Source of the DNA: Paenibacillus sp. Soil766
GTDB lineage: Bacteria > Bacillota > Bacilli > Paenibacillales > NBRC-103111
DNA length: 64,000 bases
Assembly (NCBI RefSeq): GCF_001428105.1
Contig: NZ_LMSJ01000007.1
Location: 1 to 64,000, forward strand
Direction: 5' to 3'
Positions 1-8,551 of the stretch are shown piece after piece. The translations under genes were made by a program, and so were the position numbers. Position 1 is the stretch's first letter. Each line of letters starts with the position of its first letter. The notes under the pieces are model-generated. The model was not told the DNA's origin, did not search any database, and saw only the letters and a list, made by a program, of their open reading frames with translations.

Positions 1-1
1 G

Positions 2-67
2 ATAAAGTCAAAATTAAAAGGCATGAGCCCAGTACAATACCGAGCCCATGCCCAACAGGTTGCTTAA
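2..67 (+). CDS. IS3-family transposase, C-terminal fragment cut by the window edge
   Basis: The open frame enters from the left edge and stops at TAA 65-67. Its last residues read LKGMSPVQYRAHAQQVA. The KLKGMSPVQYR type of ending is the characteristic C-terminus of the OrfB (DDE integrase) transposase of IS3/IS150-group elements. Only 21 codons are visible, so completeness of the transposase cannot be judged. The match is to a family signature I know, not to a database search. Confidence 0.7.
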   Translation: MKSKLKGMSPVQYRAHAQQVA

Positions 68-98
68 TATATATGTCTAACTTTAAGGGGTCACTTCA
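68..98 (+). mobile_element. Right terminal end of an IS3-family insertion sequence
   Basis: Right after the transposase stop comes GTCTAACTTTAAGGGGTCAC followed by TTCA. This resembles the terminal inverted repeat of many IS150-group elements (GTCCAACTTTTTGGGGTCA type). The outer boundary near 98 is an estimate. The left end and the target-site duplication lie outside the window. Confidence 0.5.
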
Positions 99-135
99 TC
101 TACTAGTAGGCTGCTTTCTCATGTTAGTATGTCGT

Positions 136-1044
136 TTATCGCTGCACTCTAGCTTTCACAGATTTGGCATAATCAGAGGGTGACATGCCGACGGTTTTCT
201 TAAAATCCCTAGAAAAATAGTGAATGCTTGTATAACCCAGTAAGCTCGCAATTTCTGTTATGTTATACGGTCCTTCACGCATGTAGGTTTTGGCTTGCTC
301 GATCTTGAGTAGTTTGAAGGCTTCCATAATGCCCATTCCTCTCTGGGATTGAAAGAGCTCCTTCAACCGACTCTTGCCCAGATGGAAGGTTTGGCAGAGG
401 TCATCGAGCGTAAACGAATCTGCCAGATGATCACTCAAATAGGCTATAATCTGATCGACAAGCCCAACCTCAGCTTTCTCTTTTTGCAAAGAGGATTGTT
501 TCCATTTCTGAGCTTCCTGAACGGTTCCCCGAGCTTCTTGTTTACGGATGAGGGTAATGAGGAGGATTTCTAAATAAGCTTTGATGAGCTGCTCACTAGC
601 AAAGGACGCCTCTTTGTTTCGTTCTAACAAATGAACGGAAGGAGAGTCGAAGGGAGGGAGGAACGCATGAAATCCCTCTTGCGTGATGATCGAAAGCATA
701 TTGCGTTCGCGATCGCCTAACGATACGACTTTATTAGCTAGCTGGGACATAGCCTCAGAATGGCATGCGAAGGCGATGACGATGAGATTCGGCGGCTTAT
801 GCGCATGTCTGACATGAACAGTATGGAACTCTTCAGGCTTGTGGAAGATCATATTCCCCTGCTGGAGGGTATGGATGACATCATCGGCTCGAACCTCAAC
901 TTCCCCCTTGTCCACGTAAAGAATTTCCCAGAAGTCATGCTGCTCACCGTCGAACACAAACCCTTTGGCATATTCAAAATAGTGAAAGGAAATGAGTGCT
1001 TCGATTGAAAGAGATTCTTGTAAATAGATCCTTGGGAAATCCAT
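136..1044 (-). CDS. AraC-family transcriptional regulator with N-terminal cupin
   Basis: A 302-residue regulator. The N-terminal half has the AraC-type cupin sensing fold (EYAKGFVFDGEQHDFWEILY, then a FHKPEEFH stretch). The C-terminal 100 residues hold the double helix-turn-helix, ending in the diagnostic GYTSIHYFSRDFKKTVGMSP motif. A start 15 codons upstream (1089) is possible, but the ATG at 1044 has AGAGGA eight bases in front of it and the upstream one has no good site. It is divergent from the epimerase/oxidoreductase pair at 1195-3059 and is probably its sugar-responsive regulator; the inducer is unknown. The IS end lies just beyond its 3' end. Confidence 0.9.
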   Translation of the reverse strand: MDFPRIYLQESLSIEALISFHYFEYAKGFVFDGEQHDFWEILYVDKGEVEVRADDVIHTLQQGNMIFHKPEEFHTVHVRHAHKPPNLIVIAFACHSEAMSQLANKVVSLGDRERNMLSIITQEGFHAFLPPFDSPSVHLLERNKEASFASEQLIKAYLEILLITLIRKQEARGTVQEAQKWKQSSLQKEKAEVGLVDQIIAYLSDHLADSFTLDDLCQTFHLGKSRLKELFQSQRGMGIMEAFKLLKIEQAKTYMREGPYNITEIASLLGYTSIHYFSRDFKKTVGMSPSDYAKSVKARVQR

Positions 1045-1194
1045 GCTGTCCGTCCTCTCTAAGGGGATTTTCTTCCCGATTACAGCCATTTTACCACATT
1101 CAATTTAGCTAAAGTGCAAATAATTCGGCTTAATAGATAAATCCAATGTGACATCTCTCTTTTATAATAAAGGAAAGAAGAGGAGGAGATAACA

Positions 1195-2037
1195 ATGAAA
1201 AAAGGGATCAATATTTGGTCATTTCCAGGCTCCATGAGCGTGAAAGATTGTATTACAACTGCGAAAAAAGCCGGGTTCGACGGCATTGAGTTAGCTTTGA
1301 ACGAAACAGGTGAGCTTAGTCTGGAAAGCACGGAAAGTGAAGTTCGTGCATATCGCCAGCATGCTGACGAAACAGGAATTGAGGTAAGCAGCCTTGCAAC
1401 AGGCTTATTCTGGTCCTATTCCTTGACAAGCAGTGCTCCGCAAACGCGTCAAAAAGCGAAGGACATTGTGAAGAAGCAGCTTGAGCACGCCGCGGCACTT
1501 GGAGTTGACACGATTTTGGTCGTACCTGGTGCGGTAGGTGTTGATTTCATTCCTGATTCTGAAGTAGTTCCGTATGACCAAGCCTATGACTACTCGCTTG
1601 AAGCTATACAGGAGCTCTCAAAGGTTGCAGAGTCCTTGAAGGTTTCGATTGGGATTGAAAATGTGTGGAACAAATTTCTACTATCACCGCTGGAAATGCG
1701 AGATTTCATTGATAAAGTGAACTCACCTTATGTAGGCGCATATTTCGATGTAGGGAATGTGATATTCTCGGGGTATCCGGAACATTGGATTTCAATCTTG
1801 AGCCATCGTATCAAAAAAGTACATTTCAAAGACTATCGCCGCGCTGCGGGCGGTTTACATGGTTTCGTTGACCTGCTTGCAGGCGATGTGAATTATCCGG
1901 AAGTAATGAAGGCTCTTCAAACGATTGGGTATGAAGATTATGTGATCGCTGAAATGATCCCAGGCTATACGCATCACGGTGAGCAAATTGTATACAATAC
2001 TTCCGGTGCGATGGATGCTATTCTAGGGAGGAAATAA
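1195..2037 (+). CDS. Sugar phosphate isomerase/epimerase family TIM-barrel protein
   Basis: A 280-residue cytoplasmic protein of the AP-endonuclease-2/xylose-isomerase-like fold. The metal ligands expected for the family are visible: E155 in IGIEN, D185 in YFDVGN, H210 in VHFKD and E253 in IAEM. Close relatives include L-ribulose/xylulose-5-phosphate 3-epimerases (UlaE, SgbU) and ketose 3-epimerases, so it most likely epimerises a keto-sugar or its phosphate. The ATG follows AGAGGAGGAG. The next gene starts two bases after its stop, so they form an operon with a Gfo/Idh oxidoreductase, a pairing common in catabolism of unusual sugars. The substrate cannot be read from the sequence. Confidence 0.85.
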   Translation: MKKGINIWSFPGSMSVKDCITTAKKAGFDGIELALNETGELSLESTESEVRAYRQHADETGIEVSSLATGLFWSYSLTSSAPQTRQKAKDIVKKQLEHAAALGVDTILVVPGAVGVDFIPDSEVVPYDQAYDYSLEAIQELSKVAESLKVSIGIENVWNKFLLSPLEMRDFIDKVNSPYVGAYFDVGNVIFSGYPEHWISILSHRIKKVHFKDYRRAAGGLHGFVDLLAGDVNYPEVMKALQTIGYEDYVIAEMIPGYTHHGEQIVYNTSGAMDAILGRK

Positions 2038-2039
2038 TC

Positions 2040-3059
2040 ATGCTAAGAATCGGACTCGTTGGACTAGGTTTCATGGGAAGAACACATCTAGAGAATTATG
2101 TAAGACTGGAAGCAGAAGGTGTTGCGATTAAAGTTGTTGCCTTATGTGATATTGACCCTGTGAAGCTAGAAGGCAACGCGATTGCAGGAAATATTGATAC
2201 AGGTGATTCGGCGATCGATTTCAACCTCTACGCGAAGTATACGAGTGTGTCCGAGATGATTGAGAAAGAGCAGTTGGATTACGTAGATCTAGCTCTCCCG
2301 ACATACTTACACCGTGATATTACAATAGAATGTCTAAATAAAGGTCTGCACGTGCTGTGTGAGAAGCCTATGGCTTCAAATCCGCAAGAGTGTGCAGAGA
2401 TGATTGAAGCTGCTGAAGCGAATGGTAAACAGTTGATGATTGGACAGTGTCTGCGCTTTTGGCCAGCTTATGTATACTTGAAAGAAGCTGTGGAGAAGAG
2501 GACATACGGAAACGTGACGAGCGGTTATTTCTACCGCGGCGGCGCTACCCCGACTTGGGGACCATGGCTAATCGATAAGGAGAAGAGCGGCGGAGCTTTA
2601 CTCGATATGCATGTACATGATATTGATATGGTCAACTGGCTGTTCGGAAAACCAGAATCCGTTTCTTGTTTGGCACGAAATGTAGTTCCAGGCAGCGGCT
2701 ATGATGTCGTATCTACGAATTATTTGTACGGGGATGGCAAAGTTATTAATGCGCAAGCCGACTGGACGCTGGAAGGTGATTATGGCTTTGACATGCAGTA
2801 TCGTGTTAATTTTGAGAAAGCGAACATTATTTTTGGCGCGAGTGGGTTGAAAGTGAACCTGAATGATGCACCTGGATTCAGTCCGGAGCTATCGCCAGAG
2901 ATGGGCTATTATCTGGAGTTGAAATATTTCATTGAGACGCTTCTCGCAGGAGAATCGGTTACGACGGCAACGCCTGCTAGTACACGGGAAACAATTGAAA
3001 TTGCTGTCGCTGAGATGGCATCTGCAGACAAGCAAGGCGCTTGGGTAGAAGTGAAATAA
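2040..3059 (+). CDS. Gfo/Idh/MocA-family NAD(P)-dependent oxidoreductase
   Basis: A 339-residue sugar or polyol dehydrogenase-like protein. The N-terminal Rossmann fold has GLVGLGFMG at residues 5-13. The family signature CEKP has K109, and the conserved catalytic His is probably H193 in MHVHDIDM. Length is typical. Its ribosome binding site (GGGAGG) overlaps the end of the upstream epimerase gene, so the two are translationally linked. It probably oxidises or reduces a carbon of the sugar handled by the upstream epimerase. A strong terminator follows. Confidence 0.88.
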   Translation: MLRIGLVGLGFMGRTHLENYVRLEAEGVAIKVVALCDIDPVKLEGNAIAGNIDTGDSAIDFNLYAKYTSVSEMIEKEQLDYVDLALPTYLHRDITIECLNKGLHVLCEKPMASNPQECAEMIEAAEANGKQLMIGQCLRFWPAYVYLKEAVEKRTYGNVTSGYFYRGGATPTWGPWLIDKEKSGGALLDMHVHDIDMVNWLFGKPESVSCLARNVVPGSGYDVVSTNYLYGDGKVINAQADWTLEGDYGFDMQYRVNFEKANIIFGASGLKVNLNDAPGFSPELSPEMGYYLELKYFIETLLAGESVTTATPASTRETIEIAVAEMASADKQGAWVEVK

Positions 3060-3065
3060 ATGATA

Positions 3066-3103
3066 AAACCTTGGAAATCGATCCTGATTTCTAAGGTTTT
3101 TTT
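3066..3103 (+). terminator. Intrinsic terminator of the epimerase/oxidoreductase operon
   Basis: AACCTTGGAAATC pairs with GATTTCTAAGGTT with one mismatch, around a short loop, and is followed by a run of T. Confidence 0.85.
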
Positions 3104-3156
3104 ACTAAGCCAGAAAGAGCGAGCTAGGTGAAAATCAGAGTGTTAATTATTTTCAT

Positions 3157-3201
3157 TTGACTGCAATCGCTTACGTATTCTATGCTAATTGCATTTGCAA
3201 T
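3157..3201 (+). promoter_or_regulatory. Promoter of the MATE gene with cre-like site and inverted repeat
   Basis: TTGACT (3157-3162) and TATGCT (3181-3186) form a plausible sigma-A promoter with an 18-base spacer. TGCAATCGCTTACG (3162-3175) sits in the spacer and resembles the CcpA operator (cre, TGWAANCGNTNWCA) with one or two mismatches. ATTGCA TT TGCAAT (3188-3201) is a perfect inverted repeat near the expected transcript start. Roles are inferred from position. Confidence 0.45.
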
Positions 3202-3219
3202 AACTAGAGGTGAAGACGA

Positions 3220-4602
3220 ATGAAAGACATAGATTCAACAGCATCGTGGCAAAAACTCCGTCTATTCGCAGTCACTTGGCCGATTTTTATTGACTCTGTT
3301 TTACGAATGATGTTAGGTACAGCGGATGTCTTCATGTTAAGCCGAATTTCGGATGAAGTAACGGGAGCCGTGGGTTTAGCGAATGAAATTATCGTGTTCT
3401 GTATTCTGATGTTTGGTTTTGTAGGTATAGGGACGAGTGTGGCTGTTGCTCAGCATCTGGGAGCAGGCAAGGTGAAGGAAGCAAGTCGGATTTCTGCGTT
3501 GGCCATTACGATTAATTTGATTTTCGGCATTATCGTGAGTATCGCGTTAGTTGTGTTTGGCGAGCCATTGATGCATGTGATGCATTTGGATCCTCAACAA
3601 ATTGCGATCGCCAAAAAATACTTAACGATCATCTCCGCATTTATTTGGATTGAAGCGTTGTCGTATGCGATTTCTTCGGTACTGCGCTCCAATGGTCAGA
3701 CCCGAGACGTGATGTTCGTTACGCTGGGGGTTAACGTGATCCACATCGTAGGTAACAGTCTCCTGATTTTTGGAAATCTGGGATTCCCCGAATGGGGGGT
3801 TACTGGCGCGGCTGTTTCAACGGTTGTAAGTCGACTTCTAGGACTTATTGTTCTTGTGGTCATTTTATATCGTCGCTTACAGGTTCCGATTCTTCTCAAG
3901 CATTATGTGAGCTTCAAATCTAAGATTGTGAAACAAATTCTTAGTATTGGATTGCCTTCCGCTGGAGAGCATATTTCATGGCAGTCCCAATATTTGATGA
4001 TTTTCAGCTTTATTAATATTATCGGGGCTACGGCTCTAAGTGCGCATGTGTACGTGATGAATGTGACTAATTATTTCATGGCCCTGGGGATGGCAATTGG
4101 CATGGGGACGGAAATCATCATTGGGCACATGGTGGGTGCCGGGGCGTTTCAAGCGGCTTATCATAAATTGATTCGAAGCTTGAAGATTACTTTCGTTCTG
4201 ACATTCGTTATCGTGGGGATTACGTCGATTTTCCGGAAAGAACTGCTAGGACTATTTACGGATAATACCGATATCATTGCTATGGGATCGACCATTCTAC
4301 TTCTTTCTATCATTCTGGAACCCGGTAGAACGTTTAACTTGGTTGTCATTAATTCATTACGTGCTGCTGGAGATGCTAGATTCCCGGTGATGATGGGGGT
4401 TGTCTCGATGTGGGGGATTGCTGTTCCATTAGCTTACTATCTGGGGATTCATTTAGAGATGGGCCTACTGGGTGTATGGGTTGCTTTTACAGTTGATGAG
4501 TGGGTGAGAGGTTTGCTGATGTATCTGCGTTGGCGAAGCCGTGTTTGGCAAAGTAAATCACTGGTAAAACCGAGCGGCGAGGCATTGGCCCATTCGGCTT
4601 GA
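3220..4602 (+). CDS. MATE-family multidrug/cation efflux transporter
   Basis: A 460-residue membrane protein with about twelve hydrophobic segments in two homologous halves (roughly residues 15-215 and 240-440). This is the layout of MATE (NorM/DinF-type) antiporters, which export cationic drugs or metabolites using a Na+ or H+ gradient. The start of each half keeps the family pattern (TWPIFIDSVLRMMLGTADVF; GLPSAGEHISWQ). The ATG follows AGAGGTGA. The gene is a single unit bounded by terminators. The substrate is not predictable; the preceding promoter has a cre-like site, which hints at carbon control. Confidence 0.88.
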   Translation: MKDIDSTASWQKLRLFAVTWPIFIDSVLRMMLGTADVFMLSRISDEVTGAVGLANEIIVFCILMFGFVGIGTSVAVAQHLGAGKVKEASRISALAITINLIFGIIVSIALVVFGEPLMHVMHLDPQQIAIAKKYLTIISAFIWIEALSYAISSVLRSNGQTRDVMFVTLGVNVIHIVGNSLLIFGNLGFPEWGVTGAAVSTVVSRLLGLIVLVVILYRRLQVPILLKHYVSFKSKIVKQILSIGLPSAGEHISWQSQYLMIFSFINIIGATALSAHVYVMNVTNYFMALGMAIGMGTEIIIGHMVGAGAFQAAYHKLIRSLKITFVLTFVIVGITSIFRKELLGLFTDNTDIIAMGSTILLLSIILEPGRTFNLVVINSLRAAGDARFPVMMGVVSMWGIAVPLAYYLGIHLEMGLLGVWVAFTVDEWVRGLLMYLRWRSRVWQSKSLVKPSGEALAHSA

Positions 4603-4610
4603 TTGTAAAT

Positions 4611-4655
4611 GAAGAAGCCTAAAACTCTCGATTAGAGGGTTCTAGGCTTCTTTCG
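4611..4655. terminator. Terminator after the MATE gene
   Basis: GAAGAAGCCTAaAAC pairs with GTTcTAGGCTTCTTTC, with an inner CTC/GAG stem. It lies between convergent genes and can serve the plus strand; a weaker T-run faces the minus strand. Confidence 0.8.
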
Positions 4656-4773
4656 TATTATGAAAAAGATGACATGAGGGTTGTAGCTGGCGGCTGGTAA
4701 TCATACTATATTCAGTTTCTTGTAAAAGAATTGGATGTTTGTAGGAAATCATAGAAAAATCATAGAAAACGTG

Positions 4774-5535
4774 CTAGTGTACCCCTGTATAGATATGGAT
4801 CGCATCTCTCAAAAACTCTGCCGTACCTGGTTGATTCACATCATAATAGGCTTTGAATCTTTCATCAGCTACATACATATCAGCCACTCCAGCATGAGCT
4901 TCCTTGCTGTACTCCGTCCAATAGTAGGTAATCCATTGTCTGTGCAAATCAGCTGCTTTTTGTGCTAATTCACTTGCGGGATCTCCTTGCTTGAAAGCCT
5001 CCGCTAAGTTTTCCGCAACTTCCTCCGCTAAGCGAGTTACCTCTTCGTGTTGCTCTTGCGTCATGTTTTGAAGCTTCTGATTGCTCTTATTCACTTTGTC
5101 ATCGCCGTATTTCTCACGAATTTCTTTCCCGTATTTCTTCTCGTTATCATCAATCAACTTTTGTTTGAAGCCTTCAAATTTCTCTTTATTCGACATGGTA
5201 AGTCTCCCTTCATTGGAAGCAATGGTTTGTTCAACATTGGCAATGAGAATGTCCAATTGTTTCCGCTTGTCGAGAAGCTGCTCTCGATGGTTCATCAGTG
5301 CACGGGTTCCGTCATAAGTAGGGGACGACATGATGTCTTTGATTTGCTCCAGTGGGATGCCTAGCTCCCGATAAAATAAAATCTGCTGCAGTCGGTCCAC
5401 CTCATATTGCCCGTAAATGCGATATCCGGATGAGTTGATTCTTGCCGGCATAAGAAGTTCAATCTCATCGTAATAGCGAAGTGTACGAGTGCTGATTCCA
5501 GCCAACTTCCCCAAGTGCTGTACCGTGTATTCCAT
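4774..5535 (-). CDS. MerR-family regulator with TipAS antibiotic-recognition domain
   Basis: A 253-residue protein. Residues 1-70 are a MerR winged helix-turn-helix (YTVQHLGKLAGISTRTLRYY, then SSGYRIYG). A coiled-coil dimer helix follows. The C-terminal part (about 120-250) matches the TipAS fold, with ADLHRQWITYYW and AYYDVNQPGTAEFLRDAI. TipA-type proteins bind thiopeptide and related compounds and activate their own promoter. The ATG at 5535 is chosen over one six codons upstream because CAGGAGGTGA sits directly before it. Its promoter has the 19-base spacer expected for MerR control. No target gene other than itself is obvious. Confidence 0.88.
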   Translation of the reverse strand: MEYTVQHLGKLAGISTRTLRYYDEIELLMPARINSSGYRIYGQYEVDRLQQILFYRELGIPLEQIKDIMSSPTYDGTRALMNHREQLLDKRKQLDILIANVEQTIASNEGRLTMSNKEKFEGFKQKLIDDNEKKYGKEIREKYGDDKVNKSNQKLQNMTQEQHEEVTRLAEEVAENLAEAFKQGDPASELAQKAADLHRQWITYYWTEYSKEAHAGVADMYVADERFKAYYDVNQPGTAEFLRDAIHIYTGVH

Positions 5536-5554
5536 CTGATCACCTCCTGACAAC

Positions 5555-5588
5555 TTAACTGTAAGGGTTTACGTAGCGTTAATGTCAA
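5555..5588 (-). promoter_or_regulatory. MerR-type promoter with 19-base spacer and operator dyad
   Basis: On the minus strand TTGACA (5588-5583) and TACAGT (5563-5558) are separated by exactly 19 bases, the overlong spacer typical of MerR-activated promoters. The spacer holds an imperfect dyad with TTAAC/GTTAA ends (5555-5582). This fits autoregulation of the downstream merR-type gene. Confidence 0.6.
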
Positions 5589-5604
5589 TACCTTTTTCGC
5601 ATTT

Positions 5605-5904
5605 TTATGACAGGTCCATCAGTGCGTATAGAAGACCTTCTTTTTCGATGACATCAAAGGGTTGAAGCCTTGCATTCGGGACATTGTGACAACGGCCTGT
5701 GTGCACTTCAAAGGTCCAGCCGTGCAGCGGACATTCCAGTTCACCATTCTCTAGTTCGACCGCATAACCGGCGTGGGGGCATCGACTAGAGAGCAAGGAG
5801 TAGACACCATCCGCTTCCGTAAGGAAGAATCGCTTGCCATTCACTTTCACTTCGGACGGGTTTGCAGTAAACTGTTCCTTAGAACCAATCAGGATTTCAT
5901 TCAT
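5605..5904 (-). CDS. Rieske [2Fe-2S] ferredoxin-like protein
   Basis: A 99-residue soluble protein with the Rieske cluster ligands C42-P-H44 and C58-P-L-H61 (SSRCPHAGY, then ECPLHGWTF). It resembles the small NirD/BphF-type electron carriers that feed oxygenases or nitrite reductase. There is no signal peptide, so it is cytoplasmic. The start at 5904 is chosen because AGGAG lies seven bases ahead; an in-frame ATG six codons upstream has no such site. It stands alone, divergent from the lyase gene, and no partner oxygenase is adjacent. The FAD monooxygenase at 17661 belongs to a different class that needs no Rieske partner. Confidence 0.85.
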   Translation of the reverse strand: MNEILIGSKEQFTANPSEVKVNGKRFFLTEADGVYSLLSSRCPHAGYAVELENGELECPLHGWTFEVHTGRCHNVPNARLQPFDVIEKEGLLYALMDLS

Positions 5905-6011
5905 GGGGATGCTCCTATTCAAAAGGGGATATCTTCTTCATTAATTTTATTATAATCCAAACGACAGCAAAGATCTCTAAGCAGATGGCAAAACAAAGGA
6001 GCACGATCCAC

Positions 6012-7097
6012 ATGCCTACATTATCTCCATTAGCAGCAGCCTTCCGCCAAACCTCGTATCCAGTAGGTGGGCACGGCCGCAAAAATATTCAAATTTTAAA
6101 AGATGCCTTAGATGGGCTCGATGGCAAGATTGAGAATGATATGTATGGAACTGGCGAAAGTATAGAGAGCTTTCAGGCAGAAATGGCCGCTTATCTTGGC
6201 AAAGAGAAGGCAGTTTTTTTCCCCAGCGGGACGATGGCACAGCAGATTGCTCTACGAATTTGGTGTGATGAGAAGGGAATCCGCAAGGTCGCGTATCATC
6301 CATTAAGCCATTTGGAAATTCATGAAGAGTACGGCTTGAAGGAGCTGCACCAGATTGAATCTATTTTGCTTGGCGAGAAGGATCGCTTGATTCGATTGGA
6401 GGAGATTCTTGAGCTCAAAGAAGAAATCGCGTGTCTCTTAATTGAGTTGCCACAGCGAGAAATTGGTGGTGAGCTGCCGTCCTTCGAGGAGCTCGTTATG
6501 ATTTCGGCACATTGTCGTGCCAAAGGAATCAAGCTGCATCTGGATGGTGCTAGATTGTATGAGGTGCTGCCGTATTATCAGAAGTCCGCGGCGGAATTGT
6601 GTTCGCTTTTCGATAGTGTGTATATCTCCTTCTACAAAGGCATTGGCGGTGTTGCCGGTGCGATTCTGGCAGGTGATGAGGCGTTTACGGCGAAATCGAA
6701 GGTATGGAAAAGGCGGCATGGTGGCGATCTAATTAGCCTGTATCCTTATTACCTTAGCGCAAGCTACTATTTCAAGAAGCGTGAGCCGAAAATGGGGCAA
6801 TACTATGTAGAAGCCGTGGAGCTTGCTGCACTATATAATAGTTGTCATCTCGTGACTACCTTGCCGCGGATACCGGTAACGAATATGTTCCACGTTCATA
6901 TCGCGATGCCGAAAGAGAAGCTTGAGCCAATTCTTGTCGGGTTGTACATGGAGACAGGTGTAGGATTGATCCATTATCTACGTGAATCGAGTGAGGGGAT
7001 TTGTTCGTTCGAAGTAAGTATTGGCGATGCATTCGCGCAAATTCCGAAGGATCTGCTGAAGTTGACGTTTGAGCGGTTGGCTACAATGCTGCAATGA
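6012..7097 (+). CDS. PLP-dependent threonine aldolase / beta-eliminating lyase family protein
   Basis: A 361-residue fold-type I PLP enzyme. The phosphate-binding region is near FFPSGTMAQQIALRIW, the cofactor aspartate is in LHLDGARLYE, and the Schiff-base lysine is K209 in SFYKGIGGVAGA. This layout fits low-specificity L-threonine aldolase (glycine plus acetaldehyde from threonine) and relatives. ATG 6012 has AAAGGAG ten bases ahead; an upstream ATG at 5985 lacks a site. It is a single gene ending in a strong terminator. The exact amino-acid substrate is uncertain. Confidence 0.85.
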   Translation: MPTLSPLAAAFRQTSYPVGGHGRKNIQILKDALDGLDGKIENDMYGTGESIESFQAEMAAYLGKEKAVFFPSGTMAQQIALRIWCDEKGIRKVAYHPLSHLEIHEEYGLKELHQIESILLGEKDRLIRLEEILELKEEIACLLIELPQREIGGELPSFEELVMISAHCRAKGIKLHLDGARLYEVLPYYQKSAAELCSLFDSVYISFYKGIGGVAGAILAGDEAFTAKSKVWKRRHGGDLISLYPYYLSASYYFKKREPKMGQYYVEAVELAALYNSCHLVTTLPRIPVTNMFHVHIAMPKEKLEPILVGLYMETGVGLIHYLRESSEGICSFEVSIGDAFAQIPKDLLKLTFERLATMLQ

Positions 7098-7116
7098 ATG
7101 TATACATGTTAATGTG

Positions 7117-7164
7117 AAAAAAGGATCCTCGTGCCTTCATTCAGGCTGTGAAGATCCTTTTTAT
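7117..7164. terminator. Bidirectional terminator between convergent genes
   Basis: AAAAAGGATC and GATCCTTTTT form the stem, with a loop of about 23 bases that includes a GCCT/AGGC inner pair. A/T tracts on both sides let it act for the lyase gene (plus) and the dehydrogenase gene (minus). Confidence 0.85.
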
Positions 7165-7194
7165 ATCGTCTTGGAGTAAAAGGGAAGCTACACG

Positions 7195-8178
7195 TTAATT
7201 AGGAACCAAATCCTTTAGTTCCTGTACAACATAAGCCTGACCACCGTTCAAAGCTTCCACAAGATTCCTAGCTGCAAGCTCAGCCATATCATTACGAGTT
7301 CTTGCAGTCGCAGAACCGATATGAGGTAAAGTGACTACATTCGGCATACGCAACAACGGATTATCAGTAGGAGTTGGCTCGATATCGAAAACATCCAGAC
7401 CAGCTCCTCGAATTTTTCCTTGCTGAAGCGCCTTGATCAGCGCTTGTTCGTCTACGGTTGCTCCTCGGGAGGCATTGATGAAGATCGCTGACGGCTTCAT
7501 AAGATTAAACTGCTCCTCGCCGATCATATGTTTCGTCTCTGTCGTTAGAGGAGTCATCACTACGATGTAGTCTGATTCACTTAGCAGCTCATCCAGTTCG
7601 CAGAAACGGGCATTGAATCGTTCGTCTACATCTTTTTTTGGACGGCGGCTGTGATACAGCAGATTCATATCGAAGCCAAAAACAGCTCGCTGGGCGATCG
7701 CTTCGCCAATCCGTCCCATGCCAATAATTCCTAGCGTTGAATGATGTACATCTACACCGAATAATTCCGTACCGTTCGTTCCCTTTTGCCATTTCCCCTG
7801 TTTCACATAAGCGTCCAGTTCAGCAATTCTTCGCCCTGCACTTAGCATCAAAGCGAGAACCAGATCGGCTACGGTGCCATCCAGTACATAAGGTGTATGT
7901 GTACCGATTACACCGTGGGATCTCATTGCATCTATATCAAAATGATTGTAACCGACGGAAGATGTACTCGCCACACGAAGCTTTGGTGCGCAACTTAACA
8001 GTTCCTCGTCAATTGTTCCCCCTAGGATTCCCTCCGCATCAGAGACTTTGTCCAAGATGACACTACGAGGCATACTGCCTTCCTGATTCCAGAACGTACA
8101 ATCACCATGGAGATTCAAATAATCTTGAACGGATTTCGGTAATTTGTGGGTAACGAGTATTTTGGGCTTGGTCGACAT
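7195..8178 (-). CDS. D-isomer-specific 2-hydroxyacid dehydrogenase (glyoxylate/hydroxypyruvate reductase type)
   Basis: A 327-residue NAD(P)-dependent dehydrogenase. It has the Rossmann motif LGIIGMGRIGEAIA, the catalytic Arg in NASRGATVDE, the catalytic Glu in LDVFDIEP and the catalytic H286 in LPHIGSAT. The GRIGEAIAQRA stretch and the overall length fit the glyoxylate reductase/glycerate dehydrogenase branch, which reduces glyoxylate or hydroxypyruvate. AAGGAGG precedes the ATG. It is a single cytoplasmic gene with its own promoter region, convergent with the threonine-aldolase-like gene. The two could both touch glycine/glyoxylate metabolism, but that link is inference. Confidence 0.88.
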   Translation of the reverse strand: MSTKPKILVTHKLPKSVQDYLNLHGDCTFWNQEGSMPRSVILDKVSDAEGILGGTIDEELLSCAPKLRVASTSSVGYNHFDIDAMRSHGVIGTHTPYVLDGTVADLVLALMLSAGRRIAELDAYVKQGKWQKGTNGTELFGVDVHHSTLGIIGMGRIGEAIAQRAVFGFDMNLLYHSRRPKKDVDERFNARFCELDELLSESDYIVVMTPLTTETKHMIGEEQFNLMKPSAIFINASRGATVDEQALIKALQQGKIRGAGLDVFDIEPTPTDNPLLRMPNVVTLPHIGSATARTRNDMAELAARNLVEALNGGQAYVVQELKDLVPN

Positions 8179-8551
8179 GAGTATTCCTCCTTGAGTTTCT
8201 TAATGGAATATAAAGTTGCTGGGATAATGTGTCTGACAGTCAAAGCAGACTTTATGTAGTCTGTTACATTATAGCTAAACTTATCGGATTAATATATTTA
8301 AATCTACTAGACCGCTAGAGATGAATCACCCTTTTCGAACGTACGATTTACCCCTCCAATCGTAACATCGTCACCTTTTACCCTAAATGTAGTCTGATGA
8401 TATCTTACGTTTGTTCCCTAAAGTTGACGGTTTTATCGGTTTAGACGCGGAGCGATTCCCTGTAAAGTTAGAACCAAGGAAAGCCCTTATATCCGAATGA
8501 AAGGGCTTTCGCAACTAACATAAACCGAATGAGAGAGGGTTGTTCATCACA
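8179..8551. promoter_or_regulatory. Intergenic region upstream of the sugar importer, with leader hairpin
   Basis: This 373-base gap has no gene that I can support. GAAAGCCCTT (8479-8488) and AAGGGCTTTC (8501-8510) form a perfect ten-base hairpin 40 bases before the lipoprotein start. It has no T-run, so it is more likely an mRNA structure or a binding site than a terminator. TTGACG near 8424 could be a -35 element, but no convincing -10 was found. Confidence 0.35.
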
